A stretch of 64,000 nucleotides of DNA from an uncultured Lachnospiraceae bacterium (GCA_910577045.1 CAJTLB010000009.1:62001-126000), one strand, 5' to 3'. Numbered from the stretch's first letter, positions 35,637 to 44,555 are shown. Notes: a model not told the origin generated them from the sequence alone. Numbers and translations: made by a program.

Positions 35637-36809
35637 TTATATAGTATAACTATTTTCAATGGTTATATTACAATCTGTTGTTGGATCTTTCTTCTTTATT
35701 TGTTCTGTAATCTGCTTAATTAAAATAGTTTGTTGCTGTTTACTATACTCATATGGGACCACTAAATCAAAAATAAGGTTTGTCTGGCTATTTTTATTAA
35801 TCATGCGGAAATCATGGAATTTTAAAATTGGATCTGTCTCCTCTAATATTTGCTTTACTAAAAGTTTATGCTGCAAAACTTTTGCATCTTCTGTTTCTAT
35901 TGGATCCATATGGATTACCAAAAGGATATTTAACTTCCTGGCAGCTTCCCTTTCTATTTGATCTATAATTTCATGGGATTCTTCTATATCTGCATGGTTT
36001 GGTACTTCAGCATGAATTGTTGCCATAATCTTAGAAGGGCCATAACTGTGGACAATTAAATCATGAGTGCCTAAAATCCCATTATAACTTTCTACCAATT
36101 CTTCTATTTGATGGCATAACCCAGGATCCACTGCCTCCCCAATTAAAGGCGCAAGCGTATCTTTTGCTATATTAATGCCTGACCAAATTACTAAAAGTGA
36201 AACTGCTAAACCTACAAAACCATCAATATTGTATCCACTAACATAACAAAATAGTATAGAGGCTATTGTTGCTGTTGTAGTCATTACATCACCAAAAGCA
36301 TCTGCTGCTGTTGCTTTCATAACAGAACTATTAATCTTATTCCCAAGCCGCCTATTAAAGAAACCAAGCCATAATTTTATACATACCGATGCTGCTAATA
36401 TCCCTGTTAAAAAAGCATTAAATGCAATCTCTTCTGGGGACTTAATCTTTTGGAATGAACTTTTTAAAAAACTAAGCCCTACTTCTATTACTAAAAAAGA
36501 CACAATTAAGGCAGCAATATACTCTATCCTTCCATGCCCGAAGGGATGGTCTTTATCTGCCGGCTTGCTCGCCATTTTCACCCCTATAAAACTAATAATA
36601 GAAGAGGCGGCATCAGACAGGTTATTAAAAGCATCTGCTGTTACAGATACACTTTTTAAGATTATCCCTGCGCTTATCTTTACTAAAAACAGAATAAGAT
36701 TACATAAAATTCCTACCATACTTGCAAAAATTCCATATGCTGTACGAACTTCTGGATTTTCATAATCCTGATAATTTTTAATAAAATATTTTACCAGAAA
36801 ATCTGTCAT
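35637..36809 (-). CDS. Cation diffusion facilitator (CDF) metal exporter
   Basis: A 390-residue CDF protein with six membrane helices and a cytoplasmic C-terminal domain. Metal-site motifs are SVTADAFNNLSDAASS in helix 2 and the histidine-containing HPFGHGRIEYIAA; helix 5 has ATAADAFGDVMTT. The C-terminal part (about 210-390) is longer than usual for CDFs and may hold a duplicated cytoplasmic fold (VIHMDPIETED). It exports Zn, Mn, Fe or similar against protons. The start 36809, with GGGGTGG before it, is 10 bp after the ABC ATPase stop, so it is the last gene of the importer operon. Confidence 0.9.
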   Translation of the reverse strand: MTDFLVKYFIKNYQDYENPEVRTAYGIFASMVGILCNLILFLVKISAGIILKSVSVTADAFNNLSDAASSIISFIGVKMASKPADKDHPFGHGRIEYIAALIVSFLVIEVGLSFLKSSFQKIKSPEEIAFNAFLTGILAASVCIKLWLGFFNRRLGNKINSSVMKATAADAFGDVMTTTATIASILFCYVSGYNIDGFVGLAVSLLVIWSGINIAKDTLAPLIGEAVDPGLCHQIEELVESYNGILGTHDLIVHSYGPSKIMATIHAEVPNHADIEESHEIIDQIEREAARKLNILLVIHMDPIETEDAKVLQHKLLVKQILEETDPILKFHDFRMINKNSQTNLIFDLVVPYEYSKQQQTILIKQITEQIKKKDPTTDCNITIENSYTI

Positions 36810-36819
36810 AACCCACCCC

Positions 36820-38283
36820 TTATATCTCTTCATATAACTTTCCATCCTCTAAGCGAAGGATTCTGTCACACATTTCATTAATCACAGCCATATCGTGGGA
36901 AATAAAAAGATAAGATAACTTATATTCCTCTTTTAATTCTTTTAACAATTCCAATATTTGTGCCTGTATTGTAACATCTAACGCTGATACGGGCTCGTCT
37001 GCTATAATAAACCTTGATTCCAAAATAAGGGCAAGGGCGATACATACCCGCTGCCGCTGCCCGCCGCTTAATTCCCCTGGCCTGCGCCCTGCATATGCCC
37101 TATCTAGCCCTACCCTTTCTAACAGATGCAGAACCTTTTCCTTTCGTTCTGCCTTCTTAAGCCTGCCCTGTATCCTCAACGGTTCCTCTAAAATCCATCC
37201 AATTCTTTTTACAGGGTTTAAAGAACCATAGGGATCTTGGAATACCATTTGGGGATACTCCGTAAAGTGGCAGATTTCCCCCTTTATATCCTTATTAATG
37301 CCAAGGATTGCTTTGGAAAGAGAAGATTTCCCGCCTCCGCTGTCCCCTACTAACCCTACAATCTCTTTTTCATAAATAGTAAAATTCGCATTAAAAATAA
37401 CCTGCCTCTTCTGCTTTCTTTTCTCTGTATAATACACGTTCAGGTTCCGAACCTCCAACACAGGTTTTTTTTCAAGTATTTCCTTTTTTACAATTTGCTT
37501 TCCTTTTGGGATAGACGCCAATAACTTTTTGGTATACTCTTCTTTTGGGTTCTGGAAAATCTCTTCTGGCGTGCCTGATTCCACTATCTCGCCCTGGTAC
37601 ATTACTAAAATCCTGTCGCAAAAATCTTTTACTACCTCCAGATTGTGGGAAATAAATAAAATCCCCATTTTCTTTTCTGTATTTATCTGCTTTAACAGCC
37701 TTAATATCTGCCCTTGGATTCTTTTATCTAATGCAGTTGTTGGCTCATCTGCTATCATTAGTTGTGGCTTAAGCACGGATGCCATTGCTATCATTACACG
37801 TTGGCGCATCCCGCCAGATAATTGATGTGGATAAGATTGGCACAACCTTTCTGGATCAGCAAGCCCTGCATCTAATAAAGCCTTGCATACTCTCTCTTTC
37901 CTTTCTGCTTTACTAAGCCCTGTATGCAAAACCAGTACTTCTTCTATTTGTTTCCCAATCTTCATTACAGGGTTTAACGATGTCATAGGCTCTTGGAAGA
38001 TCATGGAAATATCCTTGCCTTGTACCATGCGCCTCCCCTCTTTAGAAAGTGCCATTAAATCCTTTTTGTTAAATAAAATTTCCCCTGAAGAAACAGCATC
38101 TGGAGGAAGCAGCCCCGCAATACTCAGTGCTGTCATACTCTTTCCAGAACCTGATTCCCCAATAATAGCAAGGATTTCTCCCCGCCCCATAGAAAAAGAT
38201 ATCCCTTTTACCGCCCAATCCACTAATTTAGAGCCTGGTTCTTCTTTTGGAAAGGCAACCTTTAAATCTCTTACTTCAAGCAT
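36820..38283 (-). CDS. Fused double-ATPase of Opp/Dpp-type ABC importer
   Basis: A 487-residue protein with two complete ABC domains, equivalent to DppD plus DppF in one chain. Domain 1: GESGSGKS, LSGGMRQRV, LMIADEPTTALD. Domain 2: GDSGGGKSS, LSGGQRQRV, FIIADEPVSALD. Both look ATPase-competent. It energises uptake of peptides, nickel or metal chelates with the two adjacent permeases. The ATG at 38283 overlaps the permease stop; the longer frame to 38304 has no better start signal. Confidence 0.94.
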   Translation of the reverse strand: MLEVRDLKVAFPKEEPGSKLVDWAVKGISFSMGRGEILAIIGESGSGKSMTALSIAGLLPPDAVSSGEILFNKKDLMALSKEGRRMVQGKDISMIFQEPMTSLNPVMKIGKQIEEVLVLHTGLSKAERKERVCKALLDAGLADPERLCQSYPHQLSGGMRQRVMIAMASVLKPQLMIADEPTTALDKRIQGQILRLLKQINTEKKMGILFISHNLEVVKDFCDRILVMYQGEIVESGTPEEIFQNPKEEYTKKLLASIPKGKQIVKKEILEKKPVLEVRNLNVYYTEKRKQKRQVIFNANFTIYEKEIVGLVGDSGGGKSSLSKAILGINKDIKGEICHFTEYPQMVFQDPYGSLNPVKRIGWILEEPLRIQGRLKKAERKEKVLHLLERVGLDRAYAGRRPGELSGGQRQRVCIALALILESRFIIADEPVSALDVTIQAQILELLKELKEEYKLSYLFISHDMAVINEMCDRILRLEDGKLYEEI

Positions 38284-39079
38284 GTTGTTCACCCATCCCT
38301 TCATTTATTAGGCTAAAACCCAATATTAAAAGAATTATAATTACTCCCGGGCAAAGAGCATACCAAGGGGCTGAGAAAAGATACCCTTGTGCTTCAGAAA
38401 GCATCCTGCCTAAGCTTGCATCTGGCGGCTGCACCCCTATCCCTAAATAACTCATTCCAGCTTCTGCAAGCACTGCATTATTAAACCCAACCGTAATAGC
38501 AGAACATAAAGCAGGCAGGATATTAGGCAGAATATGCACAAACATAATTCGAAAATGGCTTGCTCCCATTAGCCTCGCACTCTTTACATAGTCCAATTCC
38601 TTCTGCCCAATAAATTCTCCCCTTACAATACGGGCAAAACTTGGAATAAAAATAATTCCAAGGGCTAAAATAATATTATATGTCCCACTCTCTAAAATAC
38701 TAATAAAAACTAACGCCAGCAAAATACTAGGAAATGCTGCTAACGCATCATTAACCCGCATTAGCACTTCATCTAAAAGCCCGCCAAAATACCCTGTAAT
38801 GGCCCCTAACAGCATACCAAAAAAACTGCCGATCACCGTTACAGAGACAGCTACTAAAAATGTGGTCTTAAGCCCTTCTAATACCCGGCTAAAAATATCC
38901 CGCCCAAAATTATCTGTCCCCATAAAATGCCTAATCCCTGGTGCCATAAATTTTTCGGAACCGTTCATTTTATTTGGCTCGTAAGGAGTATAAAAAATCC
39001 CTATAAGCATTACTCCCAACAATACCAGACTAATTGCCAGCCCAATTATAAATGCTGTATGTTTCTTATATTTCCCCAT
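38276..39079 (-). CDS. ABC importer permease, DppC/OppC type
   Basis: A 267-residue permease with five or six membrane helices and the EAA-type loop (VKSARLMGASHFRIMFVHILPNI). HFMGTDNFGRDIFSRVLEG near the N-terminus is the DppC/OppC/NikC hallmark. Overlaps the ATPase gene by 8 bp and follows the DppB-like gene by 14 bp. Confidence 0.94.
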   Translation of the reverse strand: MGKYKKHTAFIIGLAISLVLLGVMLIGIFYTPYEPNKMNGSEKFMAPGIRHFMGTDNFGRDIFSRVLEGLKTTFLVAVSVTVIGSFFGMLLGAITGYFGGLLDEVLMRVNDALAAFPSILLALVFISILESGTYNIILALGIIFIPSFARIVRGEFIGQKELDYVKSARLMGASHFRIMFVHILPNILPALCSAITVGFNNAVLAEAGMSYLGIGVQPPDASLGRMLSEAQGYLFSAPWYALCPGVIIILLILGFSLINEGMGEQHA

Positions 39080-39093
39080 AGCCAGCCTCCCTA

Positions 39094-40035
39094 TTATGCT
39101 TCCCTAATACGAGGATCTACCAGCCTATAAACCATATCTACTATAAAATTTACAATTACCACTGTTGAAGCAATATAGACAATAATTGCCTGAACAACAG
39201 GATAGTCCCTATATCCAATAGATGATACTAATAACCTTCCTACTCCCGGGATATTAAAAACCTGCTCCACCACAATACTCCCTGCCATAATATCTGCTAT
39301 CATCATGCCCAATATTGTAATAACTGGTATAGAGGCATTTTTTAATATATGGATAAACAGCACCCTATTTTCAGGGCTGCCCTTACTATATGCTGTCCTT
39401 ACATAATTATGTTTTCTTTGTTCCAGCACTGAACTCCTTAGAAATTTAATTACCATAGCTGATTTTGGTATTGCTATCGCCGCAGCAGGCGCGATTAAGT
39501 ATAATAAAAAACCTGTTATACTTTCTGTATAACTAATGTACTTTCCCGGGGTAAACCACTTTAACAGTAACCCAAATACTAACACTAACAATACTCCTAG
39601 AAAAAAAGAAGGCACCGACATTAATACTTGGTTTACTACATTTGCTGCCTTTCCAAGCCTGCTCTCTGCAAATTTTGCCATTAAAATACCAAATGGTATA
39701 GAAATCAATAAAACAAAACTAAAACTAATCAATGTAAGTGTTAATGTTACTGGCAGCTTATCCCCCAGCAGGCCACTCACTGGTGTCCGGTAATGATAAG
39801 ACCTCCCAAAGTCACCTTGGGCAAAATTCCACACCCAGTTCCCATAACGTACCAGAAGGGGCTTATCAAGCCCCATCTCCTTTCGAAATACTGCAACTTG
39901 TTGTTCTGTGGCATCCATGCCAAGGACAGATAAAGCTGGATCGCCGGGAATCACTTGGAAGGCAAAGAATGAAGCGAATGAGATAAATAACAATGTAATA
40001 ATGAGAGTCCCTGTTTTCTTTCCAATCTGTTTCAA
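39094..40035 (-). CDS. ABC importer permease, DppB/OppB type
   Basis: A 313-residue permease with the N-terminal FAFQVIPGDPAL block, six membrane helices and the loop VRTAYSKGSPENRVLFIHILKNA. Start is TTG at 40035 with AGGAGG seven bases before it. Separated from the substrate-binding gene by 130 bp containing repeat copy B. Confidence 0.94.
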   Translation of the reverse strand: MKQIGKKTGTLIITLLFISFASFFAFQVIPGDPALSVLGMDATEQQVAVFRKEMGLDKPLLVRYGNWVWNFAQGDFGRSYHYRTPVSGLLGDKLPVTLTLTLISFSFVLLISIPFGILMAKFAESRLGKAANVVNQVLMSVPSFFLGVLLVLVFGLLLKWFTPGKYISYTESITGFLLYLIAPAAAIAIPKSAMVIKFLRSSVLEQRKHNYVRTAYSKGSPENRVLFIHILKNASIPVITILGMMIADIMAGSIVVEQVFNIPGVGRLLVSSIGYRDYPVVQAIIVYIASTVVIVNFIVDMVYRLVDPRIREA

Positions 40036-40096
40036 GCTACATCCTCCTTCCTTTTTTCTAATCCCTAAAGCCTTTACTAACAGCTAGTTTTTACTT

Positions 40097-40175
40097 GTTT
40101 CAATCCACTCATGGTAGTTAGGAGCAAGACAATTACGTGGATTGCCTCATGGCAAATCCTTGCTATTAATTGTTA
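40097..40175 (-). repeat. Structured intergenic repeat, copy B (CRISPR-repeat-like end)
   Basis: Homologue of copy A at 866-1015, again intergenic and in the same orientation relative to the minus-strand genes. The plus-strand piece 40097-40130 starts GTTTCAATCCAC and ends AAGAC, resembling a solitary type I-C repeat. On the minus strand a hairpin TGCC-ATGA-GGCA is extended by GGAT/ATCC, and CAATCCAC can pair with GTGGATTG about 30 nt further on. The homology reaches the last codons of the substrate-binding protein gene. Confidence 0.6.
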
Positions 40176-41737
40176 AAGTACACACTTGCCATATCCAGCA
40201 CATAAACAGGATAAAATTCAAATCCATCCAATTTAGGGTTAATAGCAACTAATTTCGCTGGGTCTTGGATATATACAGATGCAGCTTGTTCTGCAAGGAT
40301 CTGTTGCAGCCTTTGATATTTTTCTACCTTCTCTGCATCATCAATACTTGCCATTGCTTCTTCTAAAACTTTGTCATATTCCTCGTTTGAGAAATTTACA
40401 AAATTATTCCGCGCCTCGCTATGATAACGGTCTAGTAAATCCTTTGGCGCAAGATCCGCATCCAGCCCAACAATAGTGCCTTGGTACTGCCTGCCCCTGT
40501 AAATATCAGAAATCCATGTTTCCCATTCCACTAAATTAATTTTTGCCTGGATATTTCCCTGCTTTAACTCTTCTACAATCACTTGGGCCGTATCTACATG
40601 GAACTGGTAATTAGAAGGTACTGTAATTGTCATTTCAAACCCATCTGAATAGCCCGCTTCTGCAAGGAGTGCCTTTGCCCTTTCTACATCTGGAGAGTAA
40701 ATATCCTTTGTGCTTTCTAAATAATACTTACTAAATGCAGGAAACATATTACTTCCTATTTCTGTCCCATACCCATCTGCCACCATATCCATAATTTCCT
40801 GTGGGTTTACCAAACACGCTAAAGCTTGCCGTACCTTTACATTATCAAACGGCGGCTCTGCATTATTTAAAAACAATGCCTGGACCAAATTAGAAGGCCC
40901 CAATAATACTTCCATCTGCCCCTCTAATTCCCTTGCTTGATCACTCGTTAAATATGGATATAAGTCTATAGAGCCGCCTTTTAATTCTAACATAGCAGAA
41001 TCTGTATTCGCTACAATGCGAAATTCTACTTTATCTAAATAAGGCATACCCTGCTGCCAATAGTCCTTATAGGCTTCCATTACAAAGGCATGCTGCGGCG
41101 AATATGACACAAACCGGAAAGGGCCTGTCCCAACCGGTGACTCCCCCTGTTTCTCATAATCCTTTGGGATAATGGCGGCAGTTAGATAACCAATTAGTTC
41201 TGTATCCCCACTTTCCAATACTAATTCTACTGTTTTGTCATCAATACGGTTTACCTCCGTAATAACAGAATACGCTGACACCAAAGGAGCCTCCTGCCCT
41301 TCCAGCCTGCCAGCGCATCGATTTACAGAATATATAACATCATCTATTGTAACCGGGCTGCCATTGTGGAAGGTAATTCCCTCCCTTAAAGTAAAAGTAT
41401 ACCTCATTCCATCTTCTGAGACTTTAAAATCGCTGGCAACTGCCGGAACTAAATTTCCATCTTTATCAGGCTTCACTAAGCCCTCAAAAATATTAAATAA
41501 CACTTCTGAAGTTCCTGCCGCATCTGCCATATGTGGGTCAAGACTATCCAAATCCTGTTGTATCCCTACAACTACAGAGCCACCTTTTTGTGGCCCTTTT
41601 TGAGGATCTGACGCCGTTGTGGTTACTCCTGTAGTATCCCCTTGCTCACCGCCTGCGCACCCACACAGTACAATGGCCAGTACGTATACTAAAAATAGGA
41701 GCCTAAACATTTTAAAAAACTTTGTCTGTTTCATCAT
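40166..41737 (-). CDS. Substrate-binding lipoprotein of ABC importer (SBP family 5)
   Basis: About 523 residues with a lipoprotein signal peptide ending VLCGCAGG (lipid-anchored Cys near 27), then the family 5 solute-binding fold: DLDSLDPHMADAAGTSEVLFNIFEGL, GMRYTFTLREGITFHNGSPVTIDDVIYS, PVGTGPFRF, FDNVKVRQALACLVN. The ligand may be peptides or a metal chelate. The terminal CDF exporter gene hints at metals, but this is inference. ATG 41737 has GAGG seven bases upstream (GTG 41740 precedes it). First gene of the operon. Confidence 0.93.
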   Translation of the reverse strand: MMKQTKFFKMFRLLFLVYVLAIVLCGCAGGEQGDTTGVTTTASDPQKGPQKGGSVVVGIQQDLDSLDPHMADAAGTSEVLFNIFEGLVKPDKDGNLVPAVASDFKVSEDGMRYTFTLREGITFHNGSPVTIDDVIYSVNRCAGRLEGQEAPLVSAYSVITEVNRIDDKTVELVLESGDTELIGYLTAAIIPKDYEKQGESPVGTGPFRFVSYSPQHAFVMEAYKDYWQQGMPYLDKVEFRIVANTDSAMLELKGGSIDLYPYLTSDQARELEGQMEVLLGPSNLVQALFLNNAEPPFDNVKVRQALACLVNPQEIMDMVADGYGTEIGSNMFPAFSKYYLESTKDIYSPDVERAKALLAEAGYSDGFEMTITVPSNYQFHVDTAQVIVEELKQGNIQAKINLVEWETWISDIYRGRQYQGTIVGLDADLAPKDLLDRYHSEARNNFVNFSNEEYDKVLEEAMASIDDAEKVEKYQRLQQILAEQAASVYIQDPAKLVAINPKLDGFEFYPVYVLDMASVYFNN

Positions 41738-41783
41738 CACTCATCCTCTTTTTATATTCTCTCATTATTCAATTGTTCGTTTC

Positions 41784-41812
41784 ATTGTATCCTTTTATAC
41801 AGAAATTTGCAA
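41784..41812 (-). promoter_or_regulatory. Promoter of ABC importer operon
   Basis: TTGCAA (41812-41807), 17 bp, TACAAT (41789-41784), about 47 bp before the start codon. Confidence 0.65.
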
Positions 41813-41826
41813 GCATTTTTTTAAAT

Positions 41827-41910
41827 ATTATATTTCCTGCCAATGAAAAACATTGCTTGCCAGCACTTATTATATTTCCTGCCACCAAAGAACATTGCCT
41901 AGATACACTT
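41827..41910 (-). repeat. Two direct 42-bp repeats upstream of ABC importer promoter
   Basis: Units at 41827-41868 and 41869-41910 agree at about 32 of 42 positions; minus-strand cores are TGGCAGGAAATATAAT and GCAATGTT. They lie 15-100 bp upstream of the -35, where an activator could bind. The remaining parts of the 304-bp gene-free stretch 41741-42044 hold the importer promoter, the cspA terminator and otherwise AT-rich sequence. Confidence 0.6.
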
Positions 41911-41918
41911 GTTCATAC

Positions 41919-41951
41919 AAAAAAAGAACTGCTTTTAAAGCAGTTCTTTTC
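41919..41951 (-). terminator. cspA terminator
   Basis: Minus strand AAAGAACTGC / GCAGTTCTTTTTTT hairpin with a long T run, about 95 nt after the cspA stop. Confidence 0.88.
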
Positions 41952-42044
41952 CTAATCGTTTTGATTAACAATACTCATTCATAAATAAATAATTGATCTC
42001 TATATATTATATATTAATGAAAAAGGTACTATTTTAATCACGGA

Positions 42045-42242
42045 TTATAATTTTGTTACGTTGGTTGCTTGAGGTCCTTTTGCTCCGTTTACCACGTCAA
42101 ACTCTACTGCAGCGCCCTCATCCAAAGACTTAAAACCTTCCATGTTAAGCCCTGAATAATGAACGAATACGTCATTCCCCTGCTCGTCAGAGATAAAGCC
42201 GTAGCCTTTCTGGTTGTTGAACCACTTAACTGTACCTTTCAT
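42045..42242 (-). CDS. cspA: Cold-shock protein, CspA family
   Basis: A 65-residue single cold-shock domain. RNP1 KGYGFISDE and RNP2 DVFVHYSGL are intact, and the protein begins MKGTVKWFNNQ. Members bind single-stranded RNA/DNA and melt mRNA structure. CGGAGG precedes the ATG. The 5' leader of about 65 nt has two direct repeats of a GTCAC..CCGGAT motif. Confidence 0.97.
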   Translation of the reverse strand: MKGTVKWFNNQKGYGFISDEQGNDVFVHYSGLNMEGFKSLDEGAAVEFDVVNGAKGPQATNVTKL

Positions 42243-42272
42243 TTTGATACCTCCGAAAAATAATGTTTTACT

Positions 42273-42307
42273 ATCCGGCCGTGACTATTGACACATCCGG
42301 TTGTGAC
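42273..42307 (-). repeat. Direct repeat in cspA leader
   Basis: GTCACNNCCGGAT occurs twice (42307-42295 and 42285-42273), 22 bp apart start to start, two helical turns, right at or after the expected transcription start. Could be an operator or an mRNA structure element. Confidence 0.55.
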
Positions 42308-42314
42308 TTGTTAT

Positions 42315-42343
42315 AGAATAGCACAAACTTTATGACTTGTCAA
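42315..42343 (-). promoter_or_regulatory. cspA promoter
   Basis: Perfect TTGACA (42343-42338), 17 bp, TATTCT (42320-42315). Confidence 0.8.
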
Positions 42344-42435
42344 ACAGTTTTCCTATGTCTTTATAAAAATTTTATCACAAAAATAGTTAGAACTGTGTTA
42401 TTCTATAAATACTTATACTTTTGGAGGTCTAAATT

Positions 42436-43359
42436 ATGTATGAAAACTTTGATTTAACTATGTCCGTCCCAGTACTTTCTGTTACTTTCTTAGCAGTTAC
42501 TTGTTTTTTATCTGTTACTGTGCCTATACTTGCCATTTACTTATTCCGAAGAAAACTCCATTCTAGCTTCCAAGGGCTTCTATTTGGCATTGCGGATGGG
42601 CTTACTTTAGAGTACATGCTTTGCAATATTTTATGGATGTTGCTCCTGCTAATCCCCTTATTCCGCACACAGCCACTTGCTTATATTATTGTAGGGCTTA
42701 TCCTTGGCTGCCTTATCTTTGAAGGCGGGCGGTATTATATGATTAGCCTTTTACAAAAATACCATGTCCCTTTTAGCGGCTTATTTCTTTTTGCTGCCGG
42801 GGTATCAGGCATTAATTCTATTCTCCGTGTTACTGTAACATCATTTGAAAGTTTTGTTATTGCTATTACTATTAATGACACAGGCTTAGAAGTACTTGCT
42901 AGGGAGGCCGGGGAAAATGCTGCCGCCATGCTTGAATCTATACAGCCTATGCTGACCTGCCAGCCATATGTATACCTAATAAATGGGCTAGATGTATTTG
43001 TCAACCTATTATTCCATATTTCAGCTACTGTATTAGTCTATGCAATATTTACTAAACGGCTTCCTAATTATTTCCTGCCCATTATGATTGGGCTACGTTT
43101 TTTATTTGAGCTCCCAGGTTATCTTTATACTTATGGGATTATTACTAATGTCTATCTTGCAGAAGCAATTACCATATTAATTACTGCTGCTACTGCTTAT
43201 TTTGCCTATCAGACTGCCACTATTGAAATGCCAGATGAACTTGCCACACTTGCCCCTTTGCAAAAACAAGCCTTTCCTGATTTTAATGCCAATATCCGAA
43301 AAAATTCTATCCGGGACAATGCTAATATACTTTCCCATAAAAATATTGATGAGGAATAA
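42436..43359 (+). CDS. YhfC-like polytopic membrane protein
   Basis: A 307-residue protein with about seven or eight membrane helices and a polar C-terminal tail of about 45 residues. Its pattern (ADGLTLEYMLCNIL, FEGGRYYMISLL, HISATVLVYAIF) resembles YhfC/PrsW-like putative intramembrane proteases. The expected GHGxxE-type helix reads AAGVSGINSILR here, so catalytic residues may be missing. GGAGG precedes the ATG. Single-gene unit with its own terminator. Family assignment is tentative. Confidence 0.6.
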   Translation: MYENFDLTMSVPVLSVTFLAVTCFLSVTVPILAIYLFRRKLHSSFQGLLFGIADGLTLEYMLCNILWMLLLLIPLFRTQPLAYIIVGLILGCLIFEGGRYYMISLLQKYHVPFSGLFLFAAGVSGINSILRVTVTSFESFVIAITINDTGLEVLAREAGENAAAMLESIQPMLTCQPYVYLINGLDVFVNLLFHISATVLVYAIFTKRLPNYFLPIMIGLRFLFELPGYLYTYGIITNVYLAEAITILITAATAYFAYQTATIEMPDELATLAPLQKQAFPDFNANIRKNSIRDNANILSHKNIDEE

Positions 43360-43361
43360 AC

Positions 43362-43405
43362 AAAAAGGAACCTAAAAAGACTTTCTGTTTTAGGTTTCCT
43401 TTTTT
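43362..43405. terminator. Bidirectional terminator after YhfC-like gene
   Basis: AAAAAGGAACCTAAAA / TTTTAGGTTTCCTTTTTT hairpin between converging genes. Confidence 0.88.
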
Positions 43406-43444
43406 ATCCATTAAATACTTTCCATTCAATGCGTTTTCTGTTAT

Positions 43445-44026
43445 TTATGCACTCTTTGCTGTTTTTGGATAAAGCAGCCCTCTTATTTGGTTAATTATAA
43501 TAATAAAAAATGTGCTTAGTGCAAATGCTGCTGCACCGAATAACCCCCTAACAGAACGTTCTAACCCGCCAAGGCCGATTTCTTGCAGTAATTCCCCAAT
43601 ATCTGCTAAATAACAAAAACAGAATAAAAATTCAGCTACTGCGAGTGCCGTCCAAGCCCCTTTTAAATTGGCATTTGGCTCAGTAATTTTCTCTGTTTTA
43701 TTTTTTACCATTAACCCTTCCATAATATAATAGGTCATATAGATATAAAAAATAGCTGACATGCCATACACTAGTGATATAAACGCCTGCGGCCATTGAA
43801 AATAAGTGACTCCACGGATTCCCAGACAAAAAATTAATGACAAAACCGCATGTGTCCTGCTCCTCTTAAAACATGGGCTCCATGGGATTAGCCCTGTTAC
43901 GCCCCAAATAACCAGCGCATGGCCCACAATATCTGTTATTACATTAATTGCCACAATATCCATTTGTACCCTGTTATCCAAAGAAAGAATAAATAATCCT
44001 GCCATTACTTTAATTAAGTCTTTCAT
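43445..44026 (-). CDS. Polytopic membrane protein of unknown function
   Basis: A 193-residue protein with five likely membrane helices (about 24-45, 55-73, 78-100, 122-145, 160-182). No family recognised. GGAGAACGGCGG precedes the ATG. It follows the SprA-like metalloprotease gene by 12 bp and closes the three-gene operon that begins at 45341. Confidence 0.7.
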   Translation of the reverse strand: MKDLIKVMAGLFILSLDNRVQMDIVAINVITDIVGHALVIWGVTGLIPWSPCFKRSRTHAVLSLIFCLGIRGVTYFQWPQAFISLVYGMSAIFYIYMTYYIMEGLMVKNKTEKITEPNANLKGAWTALAVAEFLFCFCYLADIGELLQEIGLGGLERSVRGLFGAAAFALSTFFIIIINQIRGLLYPKTAKSA

Positions 44027-44038
44027 CCGCCGTTCTCC

Positions 44039-44539
44039 TTACCCTGCATAAGCATCAATAAATTGTCCTTTCAAAAAACTTCCTTCTATTAACTTCCGAT
44101 TTTTCTCATATGGATTTTCTTCTGCATATTTTATCATTGTGCTTGTCGTGCCGCCAGCTACATATGTTTTCCCACACTCTGGGCAGACTGCTGTTTTAAG
44201 CCGGACAGATGCAGAAACCAGATCTGCATTTTCCTTGCTTCCCTCCTGCCTGGCATTTGACACATGCATCTGTTCATGGGACATTACCATGGAAGCAGAT
44301 TTTTCTGGTGCAATATGGCTTGGCGTTTTAAAAGAAACATCTGCCTCATTAGAGCCATCTATATATTTCCTATTTTTACAAGTCTGACATTCCTCAGAAG
44401 AACCTACCTTTGTACTCTGTTTCCCTGCGGCACCAATACTACCAATGCCTTCCATTCCATTGATTTTCTGTGGCATAGACATGTATCTTCCATACTCATT
44501 GCCAAAATAACCCATTGCATAACCTGATATCCCCATCAT
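44039..44539 (-). CDS. SprA-like putative zinc metalloprotease
   Basis: A 166-residue protein matching the SprA-related putative metallopeptidase pattern. ECQTCKNRKYIDGSNEADVSFKTP and a later CPECGKTYVAGGT form two CxxC pairs, and a zincin motif HEQMH lies in SMVMSHEQMHVSNA (about residue 88-92). A structural zinc plus a catalytic zinc is the likely design; the substrate is unknown. ATG 44539 is preferred to the frame start at 44545 because the AAGGAGG is eight bases away. Middle gene of a three-gene operon. Confidence 0.75.
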   Translation of the reverse strand: MMGISGYAMGYFGNEYGRYMSMPQKINGMEGIGSIGAAGKQSTKVGSSEECQTCKNRKYIDGSNEADVSFKTPSHIAPEKSASMVMSHEQMHVSNARQEGSKENADLVSASVRLKTAVCPECGKTYVAGGTTSTMIKYAEENPYEKNRKLIEGSFLKGQFIDAYAG

Positions 44540-44555
44540 AACCATATCCTCCTTC

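Noticed and set aside
36820..38283. Frameshift or gene fusion artefact in the double ATPase
   Set aside because: Both domains are complete, in one open frame with a natural linker, a known arrangement in Opp/Dpp-type systems.
866..40175. A CRISPR array
   Set aside because: The two CRISPR-repeat-like segments are 39 kb apart, differ in length, have no spacers next to them, and no cas gene is present.
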